Source: Notamacropus eugenii (lineage: Eukaryota > Chordata > Mammalia > Diprotodontia > Macropodidae). From it: 64,000 bases of DNA. Position numbers and translations under genes: made by a program. Every line of letters begins with the position of its first letter. Position 1 is the first letter of the stretch. Below the pieces are notes generated by a model. That model did no database searches, was not told where the DNA came from, and worked only from the letters and a program-made list of their open reading frames with translations. The DNA is taken from assembly GCF_028372415.1 (NCBI RefSeq), contig NC_092872.1, positions 87,828,613-87,892,612 on the forward strand, written 5' to 3'. Below, in pieces: positions 20,831 through 33,645 of this stretch.

Positions 20831-21769
20831 GTTTAAAAATAGATATCTAATTATATACTTTAACATACTAGGTAGGATTTTAAAGCATTCATCATACTCC
20901 ATAGACTTAGGTGATTGTTACCTTGAAGGAACTTAGTAAAGATGGTTTTGCTTAGTTTAAATTTTTAATTGGAGTGAATCTGAAAATTTTTTTTCTGCTT
21001 TGTGGACAGCTAGATTGATAATTAAAAGATTTTAATACTTAATGTTTTGCTGTGATTAATTTTGTTTGGCCTTGGTACTTTACAGTAACTTGAAAGACTG
21101 TCCTTTCATCAAACTAAAAAATTCTGAGATGGTACAACTTTTAGCTTTAAATAGTATCTTGTTCTCAGATTTCAATGGAACATAAACACTGTTGTATTGA
21201 AATGTGGACTATAGCTGATCAGAAATGACTGTTTTATGAGTCCATTTACTTTTAATAAGAAAGGTCTGATTATATGAAGATAAATGGTACTTTTGGGGTT
21301 GTGCCAAATTTTCATCTTCATAACAGTTGGGCTTTGGTCTCAGGAAAGTAGCTTTGGATACCAGCGCTAGTATGCTGGTAAATGTTTAAAATTGACTCTT
21401 TGTGGGGAAATATACCCATTAGACAATCAACAAAACAATAAAGCAAGCCCTGATTTGTAGCATTTGTTCAATTCTGAGGTGTAAATGCTCAGTATGAAAA
21501 TGTGACAATAGTAACCTTCTTGCAACTGACTCCAGCACAGCCATAGATACTAATTAATACCCCCTGAAGCTCTGTGGATATACTTAATTGTTGGTGGGAG
21601 TCTATAGATTCAGAGATTAGGAGTTACAATTTGTTTATGGCATTCAAAAATGAAGTAGGGTTTAGCTGTTGAAGTTGATCCTTTAATCCTAGAGTTCATT
21701 GTTTTCTTTTTGAACCGTAAATTATCATAAAAACCTCTGACCAAAAAAATTTATTGGATTTGGAGCTTA

Positions 21770-21900
21770 GAGACCAGGTTCAGAGTTTTAGTTTCCTCTT
21801 CTGCAAAATGGTGGTGATAATTCTTAAACTATGTATTGCATAGTGTTATTGTGAGAGAAATGCTTGGTAAATCTTACTGTACAATATAAATGTGAGTTAC
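21770..21900 (+). repeat. MIR fragment, sense
   Basis: GAGTTTTAGTTTCCTCTTCT, then GTTATTGTGAGAGAAATGCT and CAATATAAATGTGAGTTACT match the MIR core and 3' end. Confidence 0.65.
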
Positions 21901-24900
21901 TGCTATTACTACTCTTCTTGTAGGTAGTTGAAATCTTATATTAAGGAGATCATGCATTTGTTTCAGTTCATCTAAAGTTTCAAATAAACATTACCATGCC
22001 ATCTAAATGGATAGGATAAGAAAGAATATTTAAAGCATTAAAGTGTAGAATTTTAAAAGTTTTATTTTCCTCCCATGCATTCGATTTTATTACTGCTTAG
22101 GGAAATGACTAAAATTGGAGAATCTTTGAAAATAGACTAACATTTTAGTGCTTATGAAACTTTGAGTCCTGTGTTTTCTAAAGGCTCTTTGCCTAGCTTC
22201 ATGTTAACAGGTGGTGAGGGGTAGCAAGGGCTTAAAACAAATTTGTCAACTGATGTGACTGACCTATATAATATAAAAGTATTCTAGCAAGGGTTCAAAA
22301 TTAATACATAGCTACAGCCAATGAAACATTTTTTAAACATGCCTTAAATCTTCGTGATTGGACTGTAATCTTTGTTCTTTGAAAATTACATTTTTATGTC
22401 TTAGATTCAAAATTCCTTCACCTAGAATCATCAGTGTTGTCCTTTTAACCACTTTCCTGGTCCCTCTCAGTTTTGATTTGTGTGAAATTTTGCTTTTTGT
22501 TTTTGCTGTTTGTGTTTTGTAGGTACATATTTCCTTGCCTGCTTCATCTTATACTTTGGATTGTCTGAGCCTGTTGCATATTTGTTCTGCACATCTTTGT
22601 TGCTAAAATTTGTGTTTCTCTCACCTAACTTTTATTCAGGGAATGTTGTAATCTGGCTAGAGTCTTATTTCCATTCAGTTCCTTTTAAACTATACGTCTC
22701 CTAAATTATCTTCTGCCCTTTCACATTGAGAAATGCTTAGTGGTAGAGAGTAAGGAGTGAAGGGGGTAGGCTAGACTACTCTAGTTATGAACTTGATTTA
22801 AATGTTTTTTTTCAGTGTAGGCTTGAGCATCTTGATTGCTCTGGGTCAGTGGCTTTCCCTCTTAAACAAGAGAGATGTGTGGGGTACAGTGAGGCACCTT
22901 AGATTTGTGTCATGATTTCACTTTTTTTTTTTTTTTTGGCTACTACTTCTTCCTCTAACCATAGGGCTAAAAAGTAACTCCCTCTGTCCACTATGGAAAA
23001 GTGTACACTCTATGGCCCTTCTTGCAAATTGCTATAATTTAAGTCTGTTTTCTCTTGTATTCTTAGTGGAAACATAATTGAACATTATTTTCATTTTATG
23101 ATGTATTTTTAGGTGTAGTTAGCCTGTTTAAATTATTTAGGAGGGATTTGTTTTAATGAGCTCTCTTCCAAAGTGTACAGACAATCCTATTTTTTCTTAG
23201 TAAAATTATATTATGAGTAACTCAATAACAAAATAAGGATTAAAATAATAAAAGTACAATTTACATTTAGAAATTTATCTCTTCTGATCAAGCTATGAAC
23301 TTAGAGAATTTTTTTTGCATGATATTGGTTTGTTTTTTATTTCTCCTTTTTGCATTTTTGTTACGTTGATTCATGTATTTCCATACACTCACTCACATAT
23401 GTATCCTCTCTCTGCTTTCCCCTCTTCCCCCAAAGAATGTGAACCCTTCCTTTAACAATACTAACCCACATAGTGCCTTTGGCCTTATAGTGTATGGAAT
23501 AATTTTGCCTTTTGTTCAGTGTATCTAATAAAGATCTAACTCATTATAATGGGAGGAATTTTTTTTTCTTTTTTCTTTTTTTTGTTATTGAGTGATTTAT
23601 GTCCTGGTTTTGTTTTCCACATACTGCCACTTTTTTTTTTTTTCCAGTTTGGGATCTGCTCTGAGAATAGAATAATTTTTTATTTGTGACTACAATGAAG
23701 TCAGTCATTATCTTTTCCTTCCAAAGATGAGCCTAGGTTAAAAAGACATTTAGGATTTAAAACTGAAGAAGACAATAAATTAAGAACTTTTTTTTTCATT
23801 TTATGAAAGTTTTTCTTTACAAAAAAACAGGAATAAAGGATGTGCTTTATTTGCAAATGATTAGAAATGTATCATTAATTTGCCAGTGACTGGTGACTTT
23901 TAAGATTTTCTAATACTTACTATTAGAGAAACTGTACCAAAGGGGCTGTTAGATTAACAAGGATTATTTTACTGAACTAGAGTAAAGTACAAAATTGGAC
24001 AACTGAAAAATAAGGAGATGGTGTGGCAAATTTTAGGACAAGGTTCTATAGGTATTAGAAGTGGTCTACTAGAGACTGGGTCTACTGACATAACTACGGA
24101 GTATCCTAGGATCCAAGAAAAATGTAAAATATTCATTCATCCTGAAGTTTAATATTTTCTAATCTCAAAAAAGATGGATTTTTTTTCCTTTTAAAAATGT
24201 ACCTTAACAAGGCTTGCTGTGTTGAGTATGTTTTTTATTAGATCTGTTAAATTTCTCTGGGAATGTATCTCTGAAATTGCATTATAAATTAGCATGTATT
24301 TATGATCTGATTTCACAACAGTTTTTTAAAAAAACTGTGTTGTTTGAAGTGGACACATCTTTATTATCTGAATCATTTTCAGCAATTTTATTGAATTGGG
24401 AGGTTGGGTGGGAATGAAATTTTAAAGCACAAGTATGGCAGTGCCTGGTTTAAAAATTAAGGAAATAAACTGAGGTAAATTTTATAATAAGATCTTATCA
24501 GTGAAGAGACAGGATTGATTTACTCAATAGGACTTAATTTTTTTCTGTAAAAATTTCTTTGTTATACATACTATTGCTTAAGAAGTTATGATACAATAAT
24601 ATTTTAGTCATTTGGAAAGTGTCAGTTTAGTAAAAGATAAAATCTGAATTTTTATTTGTTAGTCTGTAATAAAGGAGTGAGATCTGAATCTAATTGCTTT
24701 TAGCAAGAAGCTCTAAAATTTGGGATTAGGGTAAAATGTCATTTATACTCTTAAGTCAATTTAATAACAGCTTTTTAAAAATTTGAAGAATATTAATGCT
24801 CTATATTGAAACTTGTCTCACTGTCTTAGATCTGAGCCATTTGTAAAATTTCTGCTTTGGAACCTTATAACAAACATAATAACTGATAAATATGTATTTT

Positions 24901-24915
24901 TTTTTTTTTAAACAG

Positions 24916-25191
24916 AAAGCGTGGATGCCCATCAACGAAGTTTTGATCTAGGAATTCAAATTGGCTACCAGCGTCGCAATAAGGATGTGTTAGCATGGGT
25001 TAAAAAACGCAGAAGAACTATTCGTAGAGAAGACTTGATCAGCTTCCTCTGTGGAAAAGTTCCTCCTCCACGAAACTCTAGAGCTCCCCCAAGACTAACT
25101 GTAGTATCCCCTAACCGAGCTACTTCAACAGAAACTAGCTCATCTGTAGAGACTGATTTGCAACCCTTCCGTGAAGCCATAGCTCTGCATG
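24916..25191 (+). CDS. HAPSTR1: HAPSTR1 coding exon 3 (residues 102-193 plus first base of codon 194)
   Basis: The largest coding exon, 276 nt, again symmetric phase 1-1. It encodes ESVDAHQRSFDLGIQIGYQR followed by a basic patch (KKRRR at residues 131-135, RR at 138-139) that could serve as a nuclear localisation signal. After that come REDLISFLCGK, a Pro/Arg/Ser/Thr-rich linker and SSVETDLQPFREAIALH. This block is the most conserved part of the family and sits in the core of the HAPSTR1 domain. The acceptor follows a run of T residues (TTTTTAAACAG ending at 24915). The donor is G|GTAAAG at 25192. If the donor is not used the frame closes after three more residues at TAA 25203-25205, giving a truncated product of 197 residues. 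Confidence 0.97.
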
Positions 25192-26029
25192 GTAAAGCTT
25201 TTTAAAAACATTTCTCTGCTAAAAATGATTATGACTTGTTTGGACTTCCTTTCATGCTCAGAGTTGAATTTAGGCTGTTGTCTTTTTTTTTTTTTCCATT
25301 ACAGCTAAAGTGTATTGACATTTGTAGGTTTTATTAGGAACGTGTAAGTAGGATGTTAAACAAGAACTTAGGTAAACAGGTTTTTAGATTGACAGACCTA
25401 ATTCTGTAATGCCCCTGATGCTGTTTTTTGAGCTAAATATTTTGTGCCAAGTGTGTGTTAGCAGGCATTGAGAGTAGTATGCCTGAATTTTCAGTGTTCT
25501 TGAAATTGATTGGATTTTCTTACCTCATATGTGCTGATTAATCTTTATTGCTAAGCACATTTTTTAGATTTTCTTAAGATGTAACATTTATAATTATCAT
25601 GGCCTACCTAATTGCTGCTAAATATAATGATTCAGAGAAGTTCTAGCATGTAGATGATTTTTTTCTTTCAGAAGTCCCTGTAAAAGCTTACTTGTTTTCT
25701 CTAATGATTCTGTAGTGATGATGAGCTTATAACCAACCAGATGTGGAAATAATGAGTGAATTATTAACTTACTTTATTTACTCTGCCTTTAGTTCCTATT
25801 AGTTGATATTATCTGGAACATCAGGGGTCCTACAAACTTATACACTTTCCTTTTCCCAGGGCTGGAATTAATATGAACCAGACATTTTGATAACAGAAAT
25901 CAGGTTCAGGAATGCAGCTCATTGAAAAGCACTTTCTTTTTTCTTTTTGGTAATTTATTTTAATACTTGTAGTGATGTTTGTCTATGACTTACAGGTTTA
26001 CATGGTAGTACTTTTCCTTCCCGTTAAAC

Positions 26030-26200
26030 TCAGATAATGCAAGTGTTATTATTACTGATGATATACAGAAGAGGAAAAAGGTTTAGAAAAGTTAGGTATC
26101 TTAGCCAATGCCATATCCACACAAATAGTTAATAGCTGAGCTGGGATTTAAAGCTAAGTCTCTGGTAGTACATATTCAGTGTTCTATGCTCTTATAGACA
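26030..26200 (-). repeat. MIR fragment, antisense
   Basis: Degraded ATTATTACTGATGATATACA, GAAAAGTTAGGTATCTTAGC and GAGCTGGGATTTAAAGCTAA pattern. Confidence 0.55.
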
Positions 26201-26599
26201 CAGATAACACTTTGTAAATCTAGATCACAATCCATATGTAGCTCCTTGAGTACTATTCTTGTCCATATCCTCCTATAAATCCTCAGTAGAGCAAAGATGT
26301 ACCTATTGTGCTGGGTTTTATTGTATATTTTGGGTACCAGCCCAGAATTTGTGTTATTTGTCTTATCACTGGCATTGAATATAAGACCAGCCTATTTCCT
26401 TTTTGTGATCGCATATTTTCTAGAGAATTTCACGTATGCCACTTGTTGTTGCATATAAATCATAATTTGTAATAATCTTCAATCTTCTTGAGTCTAGTGT
26501 GTACCTCCATTGTTCTTCAGATCATCTGTAATTTTGATTTTTTGGATATTGTATTCTTCCATCATTTCACAAGTATCACCAGGAGGAAAATACTGTTGA

Positions 26600-27060
26600 A
26601 AGATGGACTTATGCATCAGTCAGGAAGCATGCTTGTTATATGTCAGGCACTGTGCTAAAAGCAAGAACAGCCCTTGCCTTCAATGTGAACTCACATTCTA
26701 TTGGGGGAAGAAAGTGTGTAAATAGAGTGGATAGAAGATAATGAAGGTGGGGGGATGGGGAGGGAGGTATTAGCAACTGGGGGTTGGGGGTTGGGAGGGG
26801 TGGCTGTGTATGGTGGAAAGGGGAAAATTTAGATAATGGGCTTTAAAGTGAATCTTGAAGAGAAACTAACAGGTCAGGGGTGAGGAAGCCTTGAGTATTC
26901 TTGACGTTGATGGGGAGTGGGAGGGGCAGCTAGCTTCAGGGCTAAGAGATGGAACGTCATGTGTGGAGAACAGCAAGTAGGCAAGGGTATCTGGATCATA
27001 GAGTTGCATAGAGGGGAGTAAAGTGTAAAGGCACCAGTATAGGTTGAAATTGTTGAAAAC
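26600..27060 (-). mobile_element. L2/L3 LINE fragment, antisense
   Basis: TATGTCAGGCACTGTGCTAA, TCTATTGGGGGAAGAAAGTG, GGAGAACAGCAAGTAGGC and AGAGGGGAGTAAAGTGTAAA give the antisense L2/L3 pattern. The G-rich part at 26745-26800 is low complexity. Confidence 0.7.
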
Positions 27061-28339
27061 ACAGCTTATTTTCTCAAATGCATTCCTTCCTACTTGATCT
27101 GGACCCATCTCATTGTCCATCTAAAATGATTATCCTTAAATATATGTACTGATGGACTGACTTAATGGACTGCTCATCAATCTGCATTTTGCACTCTGGA
27201 AAAGAGGCATTTTTCATGCGTTTGATTTTTGTTGCATGAATTGTTAGGCTGCTTTTTTAGATGATCAGGTTTCTCAGTGAAGATAGCCTGTAGGATTTGG
27301 GGGGCTTGATGCATTCACCATAATGTCTTCTGCAACAAAACCATCTAGAGGAACTCACCTTTAGGAGGGGATTCCTTTTCTATTTTCACTCTGGGTAGGT
27401 TATTATCATTCACAGGTGAAAATACCCTTGGCAAGCAGGTTTAAACCTTGTTTTAGTACTACTGATAATCAAGAGCGTCATTGAGTGTAGTTCTCTGAGG
27501 TGGCATGATGCTTAAGTTGACTGAAAACTGGAGAGATAGATAGTCACTGATTTTGTTTTTTTTTGTGATAACATATGTAAGGTACACTGACTTAAAAAAC
27601 ACCGGGTCTGAAACCTCAAACAAATGACTAAACTTCAAGAAAGATGCAATATAGATAATCTTTTCTTGTAATAGGTACTATTTCTTGCCCTTCATTATTT
27701 TAAAAATTTATCCTAACACCAAAACTTAAGTACAAAGAATTCTTATAAAAATTGTAGCTGATGCTTGTGGTCATGGTATCACATGAAGACAATAACTTGA
27801 CCAAAAAGACAATAACTTTAAAATTTTAAAAATTCATGACTTTTCGAGTTTTACATTCAGAATGTTACAGTGTCAGTTGTTCTGCAGTATGCTTGACAAG
27901 ATCCTTTGCTTTGAAGATCTTTAGTAAGAAGGAACTTAAATTCTGAGGAGTTTTTGGTATTCCTGCCTTAGCCATGTCATAAGTTTTGAGAAATCACTTA
28001 AATTAACCTAAAAACTTTAAAACCAGCCATTGGCTTTGTGATATGGCATCCCTATTTCCTGAGTAGTTGTAAACTCCCTGATTTTTTTCTAGGATATTGT
28101 TTAAAATGTGGTTAAAATAATAGTTTTGAAACTTAGTTTAGTCTAATAGATTGAATGAGTGCTTTCTACTTGCTATGTGCAAAGCATTCATTCTTTAGGT
28201 CTCTTTTAGTATAATTATAATACATCTACATTCTCTTCAACTAGATTTCTTTCAGATCAGTATCAAAATCGTATAAGTAGGTGTTAGTATTTACTCAGAT
28301 TATTTCAATTTCAGTGTCTATTGTCTTAATTCCTACAGA

Positions 28340-28960
28340 ATAATAAATCTATAGCTGGAAAGGGACCTTAGAGGCCATCAAGTTCAACCTTCTCATTTTA
28401 CAGATGAGAAAACTGATTTTGTGTCTTATTTATAAATGTAATAATTTTGATGAGAACTTTTCGGTTACATTTATATTTAGGACTTGCACATTTATTATAA
28501 GCGTCTGACACATGGCAGGCATTGTCAGTAAGGAGACAAAAAAAAACAAAACCAAAAAACTTACTGGAGGACTTGAAATTTTCTTTCCCCACCCCCTTCC
28601 AAATTGGTTTGTTAAGCTCTGCAGAACATCAATTGACCTGAGCTATAGTTAGTCATTAAGCATTTATAAATTGCCTGCTTTGTGTTGAGTATTGGGCTAA
28701 CCCTGGAGATACAAAGACAAAGGTGTGTATATGTGTGTGTATGTACTTGCATGCACACAGAATAATTATGTGTAAGGTATTTTGGGGAGGAAGGGAACTT
28801 GTAGCTGGCTGGATCAGTAAAGGCTTCTTTCAGAAGAATTGTTTTAAGAAATCAGATATTCCAAAAAGTTGAACTGAGGAGAGATGTCTTTCTCTACCTG
28901 GAGGATAACTAGTGCATAGGAGAACTAAATTAGCTTTAATGGGATTTTACTCTGTTTTTT
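28340..28960 (-). repeat. MIR-type fragment and L2/L3 fragment, antisense
   Basis: About 28340-28415 is a short SINE piece (GAAAGGGACCTTAGAGGCCA). About 28645-28960 shows CATTAAGCATTTATAAATTG, GGAGATACAAAGACAAAGG and AGGCTTCTTTCAGAAG, with a small TG microsatellite at about 28725-28750. Confidence 0.6.
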
Positions 28961-29791
28961 CCCCCACATTGTTCCAGTGTAACAGTTTTGTCAGTTTCCT
29001 TACTGACAAAATAAAATCCCTGGAATGAAACCCATCCACATGTTGTTAGTTTCAAATTGTTCACTAAAAGGTAATGTTGTTAGGGAAGACTTCAGGGTAA
29101 TTGGGGGAAATAATAATTACAGAATAAGTTTTAGTGTTATTTTTATTACTTTGTATATGTTTATAGTAACTCAAAACTAATAGCTCAGTGTTATCACTTG
29201 GATTTTATTTGTTCCCCTTTATTGAACTGATTAATTTGTAAATAGTGCATTGTATAAAAATGATTTGGTTAAAATGGTTTAAAATTTGCCAAGTTAATCC
29301 CATAAGTAGCAAAACATTATGCCTTAAATCTTGTTTGTGCTTAATTTGCCTAGCCAAGCTTTTTTTTTCAGATGTTTAATGTCTGAAGTTTATTTCATTT
29401 AAACTAATGTCTAAATTGATATGCAGACTAAAATTAGGTGGGGTGAAGGTAATGAGTTTGTAAATATTTCCAAGAGCTCAAGGATATGATGTTGATGTGT
29501 GCATTGGGATGTTTTCACAAACTAAAATCAGCCTGTAATCAAAATGTTTTAAGATTTATTTTGTTTTTTTCTTTGTGTCTTGATTTTATAAGTATTAAGC
29601 TCTTATGTTTTGAGGGACTGTAATGTAAAGTACCGTAAGGAACTGTCTTTACACTTCATCTCTTTCCCATTTTGAGAAGAAATAAAAAGTTTTTCTCTTA
29701 CCTCTTTTCCCTACCCCATTGAATTAACAAACGTAGTGCCTTCAAGTAGTTACTTCAAGGTATATAATGCTTTTTCCTTGTCTATAATGGA

Positions 29792-30758
29792 CCAGTGGTT
29801 TCCAAAGTGGGGTGGTGCTGTCATGAACACTGAGTGGATGATCTTCTAGTCTGAAGAGGGGAGGTGGGAAAGGGGGATTACATCTCATCCACCCCACCCA
29901 AACCAATTATGGATTCATCTCCAACACAACTGCAGCACTTTCTTTACCAGTTATCATTCAGCATTCTTAATCGACCCCCTCCTGTTACTTTGATTTCTCT
30001 GTAACAACCTAGGAAGGATGTGAGCATGCGCAGGATGCCTGAGCAGTCAGACAAAATTTCCCACTCCCCTTCAGGCCCCACATCATCATCAATGAGTAAA
30101 ATTCCTGCCTTTCTTTTCTCTTTTGTACCTCTTGTTTCTTTTGGATTTGATAGAGTAAATCATATAGGATGAACAAATATGAATGAATGGTCATTTGCAC
30201 TTCAGGCTTTAATACATTAATTTCCCTGCCCAAATCTATCTAGCCCCATCTTTAAATCGTCTTGGTTCTGTGAAGTCACCACCATTTTTCCTATTCCTCC
30301 AGGCTCACAGTCTTGCTGTTATTCTTGACTCCTCACTCTCATTCTACATATCCAATCAATGACAAAATCTTGGTGTTTCTACTTTCTCATTTCTTGAATC
30401 TGTCACCCCTCCACTCATAAACATAAGTTTTCATTTAGGCCCTCCTAATTGGTCTCCTTGTAACAAATTTCTTCCCACTTAAATCCATTTTCCACACAAC
30501 AGCCAAATTAATATTCCTAAAGAACTAATCTTAACATGTCAGTCCCTGCTCCAGTAGCCCCTGTTGGCTCTATTATCAAATACTAATTTGATCTTTTTTT
30601 CCCACAATTTTAAGGTTTCTGTGGTGTGTTTAATAATGTTCATAGTAATTAATGCAGTAGTACATAATATGATTTATAAATCAATATGTATGTTGAGTGC
30701 ATGCTCAAAGAAATGTACTGTCAGGGGACATGGTCAAAAAAAGTTTGGAGACCACTGG
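29792..30758. mobile_element. hAT-like DNA transposon remnant split by an L2 fragment
   Basis: The left end CCAGTGGTTTCCAAAGTGG (29792-29810) and right end AAGTTTGGAGACCACTGG (30741-30758) form imperfect terminal inverted repeats. A sense L2 piece lies between about 30240 and 30590 (TGCTGTTATTCTTGACTCCT, AAATCCATTTTCCACACAAC). The 8 bp outside each CAG end agree at 5 of 8 positions, compatible with an old hAT target duplication. Confidence 0.55.
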
Positions 30759-30919
30759 AATAGATAAAGTAAAGGAACCAGTTTCCCACTCTTCTCTACT
30801 CTAAAACTGCAGCTTTATCTCCTTTCTTTGGATTATAATCCTGGTGTCCTGTACTTCTAGTCTCAGTCAACAGTGACACAAGTTGAATTGGAGCTGTAAT
30901 CTCCTTAATTCATCTAGAA

Positions 30920-31195
30920 AAGGATGGTGCAATGGATAAAGCAAGCCTACGCAACCTGTGGCCTGCCAAAGGATTTCAGCTTGGGTGACCCTTGAAAGAT
31001 GCAGAGGAAAACGTCCTCAACATTTTTTGCCTTACATCCTGCCTCACACTAGCTTTGTGGCCCTTGAGCAAGCCATTTAACTTCTGCCTCAGTTTCCTCA
31101 TCTGTAAAGTGGGGATGATAGTAGCAACTGCCTATTTTTTTGTGGGGATCAAATGAGATTTGTAAGGTGCTTTGCAAATCTTAAAGCACCACATT
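30920..31195 (+). repeat. SINE head plus MIR/CORE tail, sense
   Basis: GGATGGTGCAATGGATAAAG resembles the marsupial SINE head, followed after unrelated sequence by CTCAGTTTCCTCATCTGTAA and GGTGCTTTGCAAATCTTAAA. It may be two elements or one interrupted element. Confidence 0.65.
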
Positions 31196-32384
31196 GTCGT
31201 TGTCAACCAAAGAGACAGGAGGTTAAATTTAAATGTAAGCATTATCTTTCAATTGACTATTTGCAAATTGTTTCCCTCATAAAATTAAGCATCTTTCTTC
31301 CAAGCAAGGATGAATTCTAAAGGAATAAAGGAAATAGGAGATCTAGGTTTCAGTTAACTGAATCTGCAGGTCTGGTTGAGTCATTTTCTTTATTATTTGG
31401 GGGTATAGATGTGAAGTGAAGGGAGAAGTGTGTGTTACAGTTTCAGATTAATGAAAACTGCTGTAGGTATTACTGGGTCAGTAATTAAATGTTTGCATAG
31501 TTACCATCCCTGTTTCCTTTCCCCTCAAAACAAAAGCAAGACTATTTTGAAAGAGGGAAAGGAAGAGAATAAGTATATAGTTATTTTTCTAAAGTTTTTT
31601 CACACATGGGACTAATAATTCTGTAGTTTGATAGGGTGCTGTCAGTATCAAAGATAGTTTCACGAGAGCTTTTATATGAAAGTCTTTTCTAGGGAAATGT
31701 CAAAGACTTTTTTTTTTTTTGGTAGAATAAAGATGTAAAGCATAGTTTGTGATTATCCATTCTTGGATTATGTATGTTTATTATCCACATGGTCAGAGAT
31801 CAGTCTACCACTTGGTTTGTCATTGGTAAACCCAAACCTGGGCATATCCCTCTTTAGGGGCAGGATTTCCAGTTGTTTTGAAGGGAATGGAGTTGTGGTC
31901 CCTTTGGTTATGACTTTTTCCGTTGTGATATATGCTGACTACATTGTTTATAAATTGGTACTTTGCAAAATGCCTTGCAACATAGTAGGTGCTTGGTAAT
32001 AAATACGTCTTATTATTCAGACCAGTGTTTGTTGTCACTGGTATAGAAAATAGTTGTTGGTATTTTTGCAGTTATAAGGCATCCAGTGAACTTGCCTTCC
32101 ATGTTACTTATTTTGGGGATATAGCTTTTCTAAAACATTAATGTATAATTATAGTAACAAACTGAGAATCAAAAGTATAGAAATAAGTTGATACATAAAG
32201 TAGTTCTCAAAACCCAAGTACTAAAGCTCAGACCCTCAGTTGGACCCTTTTTTTTTTGATTTTTATAGAATTATGACAGGTTTATTAGATTGTTGTTTCA
32301 GGTTGGATACCTCTTCCCCAGCTATTTTGGCTCGGTACAATATATGTAAATGTTTAAGAAATTTTTGAAGCTTATCTACTTTCA

Positions 32385-32615
32385 AGAGAGGCAGAATGAG
32401 TTAAGGTAGAAGAGCCCACTAGACATAAGGAAGACCTAGGTTCACCATTTGACACATGCCAGCTGTGTAACCCTCTACAAGTGTCTTTACAGTGGCCCAG
32501 GTAATTCTCTGAAACCATTAATTTCAGAATAGATCTCAGTCTGCATTGATAAGAGGGATTTCATCATTGGGATATCCCTGTACAAATGAAATCACAGATT
32601 TAGACCAAAACATCT
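32385..32615 (+). mobile_element. Marsupial tRNA-headed SINE, sense (third tail type)
   Basis: Decayed head (AGACATAAGGAAGACCTAGG, AGCTGTGTAACC), then AATTTCAGAATAGATCTCAG, GATAAGAGGGATTTCATCAT and AAATCACAGATTTAGACCAA. This is the same tail type as at 965-1160. Confidence 0.75.
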
Positions 32616-32952
32616 TATCTTCCTCTCTCCTCCCCACCCCCACCCCCCTTCAGGGTTTTCAGTCTTTAAGAAGATAAGAGAATCAGGCAATGCTCTATAA
32701 AAATATTGCTTAAAACTTTATTGATGCTTATTTAAAAGCTTTTTTTCATAATAGTCATCTTTAGAAATCTTTAAAAAGATTGCCATCTAAAATGAAAAAT
32801 TCTTTGACTTAACGGTAAAATCTGTTGTTAGCAAAACTTGGTTATCTCAGGCAACCTATTCTGTGAGAATTCTTTAGTTTGAGATTTTATTATCATCAGA
32901 TATTAACATACTTAGGTGGTTCTAGAGTTGGATAGAGTTAGTGTTTTTAGCC

Positions 32953-32970
32953 AAAAAAAAAAAAAAAAAA
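32953..32970. repeat. 18-base poly(A) run
   Basis: Uninterrupted A run in intron 3, possibly a retroposon tail, though no element is recognisable before it. Confidence 0.85.
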
Positions 32971-33524
32971 GGTAATGTATCTGAAGTTTTTACTTAATGA
33001 TTGGAACTCTTAGGTTTTTGTCTCATGAAATATTTTCATGGAATAAATTTAGACTCCCCTACCGTGCTGCCTCATTTAGCAAATAGTGGAATATAAGGTA
33101 ATAAAACTAGCCTCTCAGTTTAGCAGTTGAAGAAACTGAGACTTAGAGAATAGGGCTTTGTTGACCAGAATACCATAACTTCCATGAGTCACATGAATCC
33201 AGTTATGCCTCTTTCAAAATAAGAGCCTCTTCTAAAACTTACCTAGAGTGTGCATAATGGCTAGTTATTTGATTTTTCAGATAAATATAAGGTTTTTTTT
33301 TGTCTTTTAAGTGAATTTGTATTTTATTTATCACGAATCTCTCCATATACATTAGGAAAACAGTAATACATTTTTGTATAAGTAATGATTTTTATTCATT
33401 TTTTTGCTTTTTATTTATTTGTATATAGAATGAGGATCCCTTAAATATAGTTTTGTAAATAGTCAAGACAGACAGTGTCAAAGTTTTCCCACATATCTAT
33501 GTGTCACGTGTACACTTTCACTTT

Positions 33525-33645
33525 TTTGGGGGAGGCAGTAGGGGTTAAGTGACTTAAGTGACAGCTAGTGAGGGTTTGATGCTGGATTTGAACTCAGGTC
33601 CTTCTGCCTCCAGGGCCAGTGGTCTGTGCACTGTGTCATCTTTAA
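33525..33645 (-). mobile_element. Marsupial SINE fragment, antisense
   Basis: GGGTTAAGTGACTTAAGTGA, GATTTGAACTCAGGTCCTTC and TGCACTGTGTCATC are an antisense SINE head. Confidence 0.75.

Larger units (their letters stand above)
14350..24915 (+). other. HAPSTR1: HAPSTR1 intron 2 (about 10.6 kb)
   Basis: GTAAAG donor and a poly(T)-AAACAG acceptor, phase 1. The first 200 bp still belong to the CpG island. The rest is AT-rich, with SINE/MIR pieces at about 16.1-16.8, 18.2-18.7, 19.5-19.8, 20.7 and 21.8 kb. From about 22 to 24.9 kb I see only AT-rich unique-looking sequence with T runs. Confidence 0.92.
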
